A stretch of DNA of 64,000 nt, from NCBI RefSeq assembly GCF_030316135.1, contig NZ_CP128185.1:3348001-3412000 (forward strand). Direction: 5' to 3'. Shown here piece by piece: positions 9,295-16,130 of this stretch; the stretch's first letter is position 1, and every line of letters starts with the position of its first letter. The position numbers and the translations under genes are program-made. The stretch is from Aliiglaciecola sp. LCG003. Lineage in GTDB: Bacteria > Pseudomonadota > Gammaproteobacteria > Enterobacterales > Alteromonadaceae. The notes under the pieces are model-generated. The model saw only the letters and a program-made list of their open reading frames with translations. It had not been told where the DNA came from and did not search any database.

Positions 9295-9542
9295 AAGTAA
9301 TTGTTTCCTTTTTAGCGGTTAATAATCTTACAATACGTTGGACGAGCACAAAGAGTTCAAGCTCTTTAATTGATTGATTTAATAGATATCTTTTTATCTT
9401 CTATGGGTTTAAATATGTTTCTCACTAGCGACTTCACAATCTACCTGCTAGGGTGCAATGCAAGTTTGTATCCAAGATTGATTGATTCTCCCGATAGATT
9501 TTTTAACTACACTTAACTCACTCTAGTTACCGGAGCAGCAGT

Positions 9543-10067
9543 ATGGCCTTAGCACAATTGAAAACCCTATTTGGACGCTACAATAATGGCGCTATGTCAG
9601 GCATATATGATTTATTTGAGCCGCACAAAATTCGCCAAGAGCCCCCCTTCACCGAAAGGGTTCATGGGGAGTTTCAAAATATACTCGCCAATGGACAAAA
9701 GGGCTTGTCGGTTGTGAGGGGATTAAATTTTACCAATCAGCACTTTTGCGGTTTGTTTATCAGTATGCTGGCTTACACAAGCCAGCGTCCGGTGCGGCTA
9801 ATTACTCGTGAATTTATTGAAAATTTGCATCCTAGGGACTTATCAAGGCTGTTTGCCGATGCTGAGACGTCCAGCCATATTCTGCTTTTTGATGAAGCTG
9901 ACAGTTTATTTAATCAAGATGCCCATTACGAAAATGGCGATCGCTTAGAGGTCAGTTATGTACACCAGTTAGCCATTCAACATCAGGGCATAACGCTATT
10001 TAAATTCAGCCATCATGAGACCTTGGCTGCTATCCAGCATCGTATCACTGTGCTTGAGATAAACTAA
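9543..10067 (+). CDS. AAA-like protein lacking a P-loop
   Basis: A 174-residue protein resembling half of an AAA+ domain. A clear Walker B, HILLFDEADSLF, is at about residues 111-122, followed by a segment laid out like the post-Walker B region of AAA proteins (NGDRLEVSYVHQLAIQHQGITLFKFSHH). Where Walker A (GxxGxGKT) should be, the sequence reads VVRGLNFTNQHFCGLF, so ATP binding is probably lost. The arginine-finger and lid regions are absent or very short. It may be a regulatory pseudo-ATPase or a decaying gene. GGAGCAGCAGT precedes the ATG. It runs tail to tail with the WYL regulator, with one base between the two stop codons. I do not know its function. Confidence 0.6.
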   Translation: MALAQLKTLFGRYNNGAMSGIYDLFEPHKIRQEPPFTERVHGEFQNILANGQKGLSVVRGLNFTNQHFCGLFISMLAYTSQRPVRLITREFIENLHPRDLSRLFADAETSSHILLFDEADSLFNQDAHYENGDRLEVSYVHQLAIQHQGITLFKFSHHETLAAIQHRITVLEIN

Positions 10068-10068
10068 C

Positions 10069-10941
10069 CTAGTGGTAGCCCGGTGCCAGAGACGTATTCT
10101 CCAGTCCATCAAGTACCTCAATATTGGCCAATGCCAATTGACAGCCCTGGGCCTTGAACTTATGCCCAACTGAGCAATCTACTTGCCATTGACGCAATAA
10201 GTAAGCCGCCAAAGGTGCCTTGATTTTTAAGCGTAATTGGCCGTCGACCATGGCATAATCCATGTGAATTGCTTTAGGTTGCAACACGCTCGGATGAGCA
10301 ACCAACACCAGCTCCACCTGCTGATTCCACTGGCTGTCATGCTCACGCCCTTCCCCTTTATGCATGTCACTCGCCAACGAAGTAATCTGAATAAACCGGG
10401 TACAAACAAAATCTCGGAAGCTCTGATGCTTGCGATCATAGGCGCGAACATGCCAACGATGCCCATTATTAACAATACTATGTGGCACTATCACACGACT
10501 TGATTGACCTGAACTAATAGACACATAGTCCACTTCTATGGGCTGTTTAGTATGAATGGCTCGCATTAACGCCGCGATAATGTTCGCATCGGGATGGATT
10601 AATCTAACAGCATCGAAGCATTGTTCAGAAGGCTGCACACCGCTTGATATGCCGTTACCAAATCCCCGACTAAGGGAGGTTAAAATCACTTCAGGATCAT
10701 GCTTAAACACGGGCTTAAACGCGGCTGTACGATGATAGCTTTTACTCTGATGCCGTAAAATTAAATTGTCAGGTGCGATGGATTTGTAAGTAGAAAAATC
10801 GCGGGTGCTGGCCGCTAACCCTGTCTGAAAACGTTGGATCAAGTCTGTGCGAGCCACGTGTCCAAAGTATTGCAAACTAAAATCAATAAATGCCAAGCGT
10901 TCACGCTGTGCATGGTTCAGGTCATCAAGTGTATCAGCCAT
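10069..10941 (-). CDS. WYL-domain transcriptional regulator (CapW/BrxR type)
   Basis: This 290-residue regulator has an N-terminal winged helix (about residues 10-85: AQRERLAFIDFSLQYFGHVARTDLI..., then the recognition-helix region AASTRDFSTYKSIAPDNL), a central WYL ligand-sensing domain (about 110-200: IEVDYVSISSGQSSRVIVPHSIVNNGHRWHVRAYD) and a C-terminal WCX-like part. The layout matches CapW/BrxR, repressors best known from CBASS and BREX defence islands but also found alone. I start at ATG 10941, preceded by AAGGAT; a longer reading frame to 11052 adds residues without family character. The upstream region (10961-11035) holds an inverted pair TTGCATC/GATGCAA and two ATCTTTTTGAT direct repeats, possible operator material. 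No cognate defence operon is visible next to it. Confidence 0.75.
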   Translation of the reverse strand: MADTLDDLNHAQRERLAFIDFSLQYFGHVARTDLIQRFQTGLAASTRDFSTYKSIAPDNLILRHQSKSYHRTAAFKPVFKHDPEVILTSLSRGFGNGISSGVQPSEQCFDAVRLIHPDANIIAALMRAIHTKQPIEVDYVSISSGQSSRVIVPHSIVNNGHRWHVRAYDRKHQSFRDFVCTRFIQITSLASDMHKGEGREHDSQWNQQVELVLVAHPSVLQPKAIHMDYAMVDGQLRLKIKAPLAAYLLRQWQVDCSVGHKFKAQGCQLALANIEVLDGLENTSLAPGYH

Positions 10942-11145
10942 AAAAATCCTTATTAATTTCTTGCATCGGGTGTGTCTGACTAATATAAGCACTAAAAAAG
11001 CAAGGATGCAATCTTTTTGATGGCATCTTTTTGATTTAAGACTATCCTTCAACGATGGAATTTAAAAAATTTGGATAATTATTAAACTTTTTGCCCCTTT
11101 AACCCGTCATACTACTGACAGCGTAGTGAACTGTTAACTCCCTGG

Positions 11146-11179
11146 GCCGCAAGCATGAAAATGTGAATGCGGCTTTTTT
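11146..11179 (+). terminator. Plus-strand intrinsic terminator, possibly the end of a small RNA
   Basis: The stem GCCGCA...TGCGGC (inner CAT/ATG pairs, GAAA loop) is followed directly by TTTTTT at 11174-11179, the classic Rho-independent shape on the plus strand. No plus-strand gene ends here. The nearest genes on both sides run on the minus strand, and the T-run overlaps the HDOD stop codon. Upstream, ACTAC...GTAGT (11111-11126) can form a second hairpin. It may end a small RNA starting about 60-100 nt upstream, or stop a long transcript of the AAA-like gene that runs antisense through the WYL gene. Confidence 0.5.
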
Positions 11180-12650
11180 ATGGGTTTGGAATCCCCGTAG
11201 ACTTTCGTGAAACCAACGACAAACACATATTTAAATGCTCAGTAATAAAGCTAAAGTGTTCAAAATCTACGCTGCTAAATAGCACTGATTTATCGATAAA
11301 TTGTGCGGTTAACACGCCAATACTGCGGCTATTTACTCGTACAGGTGATAAACACATAATGCCATTTTCCATCAAATACTCCGAGTCTAATGTCATCACA
11401 TCTTGCCAGCGAGCATGACGAAAATCATTGATGAACAAAGGCGCTTCACTTTGTAAACCCATAGTCAAAATATTCGCGCCGTCATTGACTGGAAATTGTC
11501 TAGAAAAACGAATGGGTTGGCTGTCACTGTCCACGGCCAAGCGACATTGCAATACGTTTTTATCACTGTTTAACACCCAAAACGCGCCTCGCTCAAAGTG
11601 AAAAATTTGACTTAGATGGTTCAGGGTGTCAGACAAGTAATCATTAATGTTTCGACTATGTTTAGACAATTCAGATAAGGATTTTACAGCGCCTAGCACC
11701 GCTTGCTCTTTAGTCAAAGGCACCTTTGGCGCCGCTGCTTGTGTGCTAAAATCAGCGTCTTTGGGCAAAGGTTTTAAATAACTTTCTAACATAGACGCGT
11801 TATAAGAGCCCAGCAATTCAATGGCCACCTGTCGAGTTGCCTCAATTTTGTTCTTCAGGATCCGTATATCAGTGCCCATTAAATTAGCCACTTCTTGTAA
11901 CAATTGATCGAATTTGAGGCGGTTCTTCGGCGGAGTACCAATCGCTTCACTCAACTGATTGGACAGACTGATGATATTCATCTCTTTAGTGCGGCTTTTT
12001 GGATGATCTAAGGCCTTCTCTAACAGATCACCTAAGCGCCATGTGCGGGCTAAGCCTAAACTTATCTGGGCAAATTTGATCCCGCCTTGATTGGCACAAT
12101 ATTGCTCAAAGGCTAATTTAGGCATACCGCTTTTCAAAATCAAATCACGGGTTAACATACTTCCCGTACTCCAAAAAGAGGTTTCGCCAATGTTGTACAT
12201 CATCGCCGCAAGGTACACTTCTTCTTGAGTATTCTCCTCATAGTCCGGCACCATCATCCTTGCTAGCAATCCAGCAAAAAATGCATTGGCCATTAATTTT
12301 TTAAGACGCTCGTAAACCTGCGGGACGAGTTTATGATTGTTCAGCAGCCCTTCGAGCACCTTGGCGGTTAAGCATATATTTTTTACTGAATGAACACCTA
12401 ACACTATCGCCGCCCGCGAGACAGTAGTGACCTTGTGGATAGGTGAACGACTAGAGCTATTGGCCACCCTTAGTAAGCAAGAAGACAATGCTTGGTCATG
12501 CAGGATAACTTTACTTAGTTTTGGAATAGAGGAAGTATCGTCATTCGAAAACTTATCCAAAATTCCGGCTATCGAAGTAATGGCTGGCAGTTCATCTTTT
12601 GCCAGCAGCGCCACCCATTGTTCAGTGGATAATTTCGATTTTTGAGGCAT
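11178..12650 (-). CDS. HDOD-GAF domain signalling protein
   Basis: A 490-residue cytoplasmic protein. The N-terminal HDOD domain (about residues 15-220) has LPAITSIAGILDKF, SKVILHDQALSSCLLRVANSS and the YNIGETSFW stretch that replaces true HD metal ligands, so it is probably a non-catalytic signalling module. The C-terminal GAF domain (about 335-485) reads LSQIFHFERGAFWVLNSDKNVLQCRLAV...MCLSPVRVNSRSIGVL. Such proteins are common in Alteromonadales and are linked to motility, biofilm or c-di-GMP control, but the ligand is unknown. The ATG at 12650 opens a long leader shared divergently with the small membrane gene at 12862. Confidence 0.82.
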   Translation of the reverse strand: MPQKSKLSTEQWVALLAKDELPAITSIAGILDKFSNDDTSSIPKLSKVILHDQALSSCLLRVANSSSRSPIHKVTTVSRAAIVLGVHSVKNICLTAKVLEGLLNNHKLVPQVYERLKKLMANAFFAGLLARMMVPDYEENTQEEVYLAAMMYNIGETSFWSTGSMLTRDLILKSGMPKLAFEQYCANQGGIKFAQISLGLARTWRLGDLLEKALDHPKSRTKEMNIISLSNQLSEAIGTPPKNRLKFDQLLQEVANLMGTDIRILKNKIEATRQVAIELLGSYNASMLESYLKPLPKDADFSTQAAAPKVPLTKEQAVLGAVKSLSELSKHSRNINDYLSDTLNHLSQIFHFERGAFWVLNSDKNVLQCRLAVDSDSQPIRFSRQFPVNDGANILTMGLQSEAPLFINDFRHARWQDVMTLDSEYLMENGIMCLSPVRVNSRSIGVLTAQFIDKSVLFSSVDFEHFSFITEHLNMCLSLVSRKSTGIPNP

Positions 12651-12791
12651 TTACAATCCAAATTGAATACTCGAAACAACAACATAATGTTTCGTCTTTT
12701 CGTCAATTTACTTAAAATTTGGTGAAAAGCAAATATCAAATTATTTCACTTACACCTTATCTGACTGATAAGTAAGGATTTTCACAGTTGG

Positions 12792-12837
12792 AACACGCTT
12801 TGCTTTTTATTTATCAGACGCAACCGAGCGTGTTTTT
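12792..12837 (+). promoter_or_regulatory. Leader stem-loop ahead of the small membrane gene
   Basis: AACACGCT (12792-12799) pairs with AGCGTGTT (12827-12834), followed by TTTA, only about 12 bp before the AGGAG ribosome binding site of the 62-residue protein. It could act as an attenuator or thermo-sensitive leader, or be the terminator of a short upstream RNA. This is inference from position and pairing only. Confidence 0.35.
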
Positions 12838-12861
12838 AGGTCAATACAGGAGTAAGTCACA

Positions 12862-13050
12862 ATGTTTAGCTTTTTAATAGGCGTGATTGTTTTCGTTTTA
12901 TGGTTCATACCGATTCTTGCAATCAGTATTTCTGACCGTACCCAAGGAGGCGAAAAAGCAGCTTGGATCTTGGCGGTTATCTTTGTTTCATGGTTTGCTT
13001 GGATATTCTATTTACTGCTTGCGCCATTAAAATCACAGCGCTACGTATAG
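12862..13050 (+). CDS. Small two-helix membrane protein (PLDc_N-like)
   Basis: This 62-residue protein has two hydrophobic helices (about residues 2-22 and 34-54) joined by a polar loop with SDRTQGGEKAAW. The pattern of helix, short D-R-x-x-G-x-x-K-x-x-W loop, and aromatic helix ending YLLLAPLK resembles the PLDc_N segment that anchors cardiolipin synthases and also occurs as stand-alone small inner-membrane proteins. A good ribosome binding site (CAGGAGTAAGTCAC) supports translation. It is monocistronic, with a stem-loop in its leader. Function unknown. Confidence 0.7.
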   Translation: MFSFLIGVIVFVLWFIPILAISISDRTQGGEKAAWILAVIFVSWFAWIFYLLLAPLKSQRYV

Positions 13051-13171
13051 CCTTAGACCTAGGTAGGGGCAAATGATGTTGCCAAAGCTCCCCATGCAGC
13101 ATCTGTGGCCCCATTTAATTCCTATCCGATATTCAATCCTGACTTTTCTAAGTACAACTGACAGCCCAATA

Positions 13172-13185
13172 GATTGTCGACAATC
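13172..13185. promoter_or_regulatory. Palindromic operator 1 upstream of the prp operon
   Basis: GATTGTCGACAATC is a perfect 14-bp palindrome about 80 bp upstream of the GntR start. Its core TTGTCGACA recurs at 13226-13234. The size and TxGTxxxxACxA-like symmetry fit GntR/FadR-family operators, so the likely binder is the regulator encoded just downstream. Confidence 0.55.
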
Positions 13186-13198
13186 AACCGGATAATAT

Positions 13199-13227
13199 TT
13201 GCAAAAAAGCAATTTATAGCCTACATT
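13199..13227 (+). promoter_or_regulatory. Predicted sigma-70 promoter of the prp operon
   Basis: TTGCAA (13199-13204), a 17-bp spacer and TACATT (13222-13227) form a plausible -35/-10 pair. The -10 box overlaps the second TTGTCGACA operator, so regulator binding there would block RNA polymerase. The match is moderate (four of six bases in each box). Confidence 0.45.
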
Positions 13228-13236
13228 GTCGACATT
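13225..13236. promoter_or_regulatory. Palindromic operator 2 upstream of the prp operon
   Basis: ATTGTCGACATT is a near-perfect second copy of the palindrome at 13172, spaced 53 bp centre to centre (about five helical turns). It overlaps the predicted -10 and start site. Two copies in helical phase suggest cooperative or looped repression by the GntR-type regulator. Confidence 0.5.
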
Positions 13237-13263
13237 ATTTTGATTAACTGACAGTGAGCTTAC

Positions 13264-13920
13264 GTGAAATCTTTTGCTGAATCCCCTGTTACCTCAGCAG
13301 ACAAGACCTTTTATCAGATGCGTTCAGACATTGTTGAAGGCCGGATTACTGCGGGCGGAAAGCTTAGTGAAATGGAATTGTCGACAAAATATGCTGTCAG
13401 TCGCGCGGTGGTGCGCGAAGCGATAAATCGCTTAGCGACCTGTCATTTAGTCGAACGTAAGGCGAACGTCGGAGCTCGAGTGGTAAGCTTAACACCGGAA
13501 GGATTGGTGCAGCTTTATCAAGTACGCGAGTCACTGGAAGGTATGGCGGCAAGACTAGCCGCTAGCAACATGAGCGATGCTGAAATCACTGAATTGGAAA
13601 ATCTTCTGCAAAATCATTTTGAAGAAGTCAAACAAGGTCAGTCTTACTATCAAGAAGCTGGCGATGTAGATTTTCATTACCGCATTATTATGGGCAGTAA
13701 AAACAATCACCTCATTTCAATATTAACTAACGGAATCTATCATCTGGTACGTATGTATCGGGTCCAACTTGGCATGGCAGGTCCGCGCGTGTCCACCGCA
13801 TTTGACGAACATAAACATATTGTTCAAGCGATAGCCAACCGTGATGGTGAGCTGGCAGAAATGTTGATGCGTAGACACATTTTATATTCGAAAAATAATA
13901 TTGAAAAGAAACTGCTGTAA
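13264..13920 (+). CDS. GntR/FadR-family regulator of the propionate operon
   Basis: A 218-residue regulator of the FCD subgroup of GntR. The N-terminal winged helix (about residues 12-75: YQMRSDIVEGRITAGGKLSEMELSTKY, VVREAINRLATCHLVERK) is followed by an all-helical FCD ligand domain (about 85-210) with the metal/ligand residues D, H and H (DVDFHYRIIMGS, FDEHKHIVQAI, MRRHI). It starts at GTG 13264. It heads the prpB-prpC-acnD-prpF cluster 43 bp ahead of prpB and is almost certainly its regulator. This replaces the sigma-54 activator PrpR of enterobacteria, as seen in Shewanella and Pseudomonas. The effector is probably a 2-methylcitrate-cycle intermediate. Confidence 0.85.
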   Translation: MKSFAESPVTSADKTFYQMRSDIVEGRITAGGKLSEMELSTKYAVSRAVVREAINRLATCHLVERKANVGARVVSLTPEGLVQLYQVRESLEGMAARLAASNMSDAEITELENLLQNHFEEVKQGQSYYQEAGDVDFHYRIIMGSKNNHLISILTNGIYHLVRMYRVQLGMAGPRVSTAFDEHKHIVQAIANRDGELAEMLMRRHILYSKNNIEKKLL

Positions 13921-13963
13921 ACCACTAGTCACTATTTTAATTTAACTACCGGAGCGATACATT

Positions 13964-14842
13964 ATGAGCGCAGGCAAACGATTTCGTCAGGCATTGATTG
14001 ACAACAAACCTTTACAAATTGTCGGAACCATTAATGCTTACACAGCGATGATGGCCAAACAAATTGGCCATAAAGCCATTTATCTTTCAGGTGGCGGTGT
14101 AGCGAATGCTTCTTACGGCTTGCCTGACTTAGGAATGACCTCATTAAACGATGTGATTGTGGATGTGCAACGAATTACCTCGGCCTGTGACTTACCTTTG
14201 TTGGTTGATATTGATACTGGCTGGGGGGGCGCGTTTAATATCGCCAAAACCATCCGAGACATGGAAAAAGCGGGTGCCGCAGCAGTTCACATGGAAGACC
14301 AAGTTGCGCAAAAACGTTGTGGCCACCGTCCCAACAAAGAAATTGTCTCCATCGAAGAAATGGTTGACCGTATCACCGCCGCCGTTGATGCGCGCACCGA
14401 TCCCGACTTTTTCATCATGGCTAGAACCGACTCTTTCGCCCAAGAAGGGTTAGACAAGGCAATCGCCAGAGCACAAGCTTATGTTGCCGCAGGCGCTGAC
14501 GGTATTTTCGCCGAAGCCATTCAAACCGAAGCGCACTACCGAGCTTTTAGCGAAGCCTTGGACGTCCCCATTTTGGCCAACATCACCGAATTTGGTAAGA
14601 CTGAGTTATGGAATGCCAAAGACTTAGCTCAATGGGGTGCCGCTATGGTGCTTTATCCATTGAGTGCGTTCAGAGCTATGAACAAAGCAGCGGAAAATGT
14701 CTATACCTCCATCCTTGAAAATGGCGATCAAAAAGCCGTGGTGGATAGTATGCAGACCCGGATAGAATTGTACGATTATCTTGGTTATCACGAATATGAA
14801 CAAAAATTAGACAGCTTGTTTTCTGTCGGAAAAAATAAGTAA
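13964..14842 (+). CDS. prpB: 2-methylisocitrate lyase
   Basis: PrpB splits 2-methylisocitrate into pyruvate and succinate, the last step of the 2-methylcitrate cycle that burns propionyl-CoA. It is an isocitrate-lyase-superfamily TIM barrel of 292 residues, the usual length. Diagnostic segments: [55 protein letters not shown] with the Mg-binding aspartates, and the catalytic loop [12 protein letters not shown] near residue 122. [18 protein letters not shown] and [11 protein letters not shown] complete the family pattern. GGAGCG precedes the ATG. First enzyme gene of the operon, followed 54 bp later by prpC. Confidence 0.95.
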   Translation: MSAGKRFRQALIDNKPLQIVGTINAYTAMMAKQIGHKAIYLSGGGVANASYGLPDLGMTSLNDVIVDVQRITSACDLPLLVDIDTGWGGAFNIAKTIRDMEKAGAAAVHMEDQVAQKRCGHRPNKEIVSIEEMVDRITAAVDARTDPDFFIMARTDSFAQEGLDKAIARAQAYVAAGADGIFAEAIQTEAHYRAFSEALDVPILANITEFGKTELWNAKDLAQWGAAMVLYPLSAFRAMNKAAENVYTSILENGDQKAVVDSMQTRIELYDYLGYHEYEQKLDSLFSVGKNK

Positions 14843-14896
14843 CCAGCTTTGTCAATTAGTAGCCTAATATTTATATTAAACTCACAGGATTAAATC

Positions 14897-16021
14897 ATGG
14901 TAGATAAAAAATTAAGCGGTGCAGGTCTTCGCGGCCAAAGTGCTGGAGAAACGGCACTTTGTACAGTAGGTAAGTCAGGCTCAGGTCTAACCTATTGCGG
15001 ATATGATATTTCTGATTTGGCCGAAAATGCCACTTTCGAAGAAGTCGCATACCTGTTGTTCAACGGCGAATTACCTAGCCAATCTCAGTTAGACGAGTAT
15101 AAAACTGAGTTAACCGCTAAACGGGATTTGCCTGAAGCCCTCAAAGCAGTTCTTAAATTGATCCCTGCCAGCGCCCACCCGATGGATGTGATGCGTACTG
15201 GCTGTTCATTTCTTGGCAACCTAGAGCCTGAAGTGGATTTTACCGAGCAGCATCAGGCTGCTAATCGTTTGTTGGCCGCATTCCCTGCCATCATGTGTTA
15301 CTGGTACCGATATAGCCACGAGGGTGTAGAGATTGACTGTAGCAGTGACGAAGACTCCATTGCTGGCCATTTTCTACATTTACTCACCGGCAAATCACCA
15401 TCGGTACAACATCAAAGAGTGATGGATGTATCGTTAATTCTATATGCTGAACACGAGTTTAACGCTTCGACTTTTACCGCTCGAGTATGTGCATCTACCT
15501 TGTCTGATATGTACTCCTGTATCACAGGCGCGATCGGCTCTTTGCGCGGTCCATTGCATGGTGGCGCTAATGAAGCGGCCATGGATATGATCCAGCAATT
15601 TTCTTCACCCGCAGATGCCAAAGAAAAAATGGCCGGTATGTTGGCCCGTAAAGAAAAAATCATGGGTTTCGGTCACGCCATTTACCGTGAATCGGATCCT
15701 CGCAATGTTATCATCAAAGCCTGGTCTGAAAAACTCGCTAAGGAATTTGGCGATAGCAGTTTGTATGACATTTCTGTGGCATGTGAAGAATTTATGTGGG
15801 ACAGCAAAAAGCTATTTTGTAATGCTGATTTTTTCCATGCATCGGCATATCACTTTATGGGTATTCCCACCAAGTTATTCACCCCAATATTTGTCTGCTC
15901 GCGCCTAACAGGCTGGGCAGCTCATGTTATGGAGCAGCGCAGTAACAATCGGATTATACGCCCAAGTGCAGATTATATCGGCGCAGGACCGCGCAAAGTC
16001 ACTCCGATAAAACAAAGATAA
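14897..16021 (+). CDS. prpC: 2-methylcitrate synthase
   Basis: PrpC condenses propionyl-CoA with oxaloacetate to 2-methylcitrate. At 374 residues it has the short, Gram-positive-like citrate synthase form typical of PrpC. The N-terminal segment GLRGQSAGETALCTVGKSGSGLTYCGYDISDLAE is characteristic. The catalytic His/Asp set is visible: GPLHGGANEAAMDMI, FGHAIYRESDPR and the downstream substrate-binding part NADFFHASAYHFMGIP with its aspartate. It is co-transcribed with prpB. A strong stem-loop at 16031-16058 follows the stop and may lower transcription into acnD. Confidence 0.95.
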   Translation: MVDKKLSGAGLRGQSAGETALCTVGKSGSGLTYCGYDISDLAENATFEEVAYLLFNGELPSQSQLDEYKTELTAKRDLPEALKAVLKLIPASAHPMDVMRTGCSFLGNLEPEVDFTEQHQAANRLLAAFPAIMCYWYRYSHEGVEIDCSSDEDSIAGHFLHLLTGKSPSVQHQRVMDVSLILYAEHEFNASTFTARVCASTLSDMYSCITGAIGSLRGPLHGGANEAAMDMIQQFSSPADAKEKMAGMLARKEKIMGFGHAIYRESDPRNVIIKAWSEKLAKEFGDSSLYDISVACEEFMWDSKKLFCNADFFHASAYHFMGIPTKLFTPIFVCSRLTGWAAHVMEQRSNNRIIRPSADYIGAGPRKVTPIKQR

Positions 16022-16030
16022 ACAGCCCAA

Positions 16031-16058
16031 CGGCTAAATAGGCTGGCCTATTTAGCCG
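16031..16058 (+). terminator. Stem-loop between prpC and acnD
   Basis: CGGCTAAATAGGC / GCCTATTTAGCCG is a perfect 13-bp inverted repeat with a 2-bp centre, followed by TGTTGTTT. It lies 10 bp after the prpC stop. It is either an intercistronic terminator giving partial read-through or an mRNA-stabilising hairpin in the prp operon. It can fold from either strand. Confidence 0.55.
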
Positions 16059-16130
16059 TGTTGTTTCAACACTCAAAAGTTACTTGGCGTCCCTGCCTGA
16101 GTACACTGTCACAGATAATTTGGAAACACT

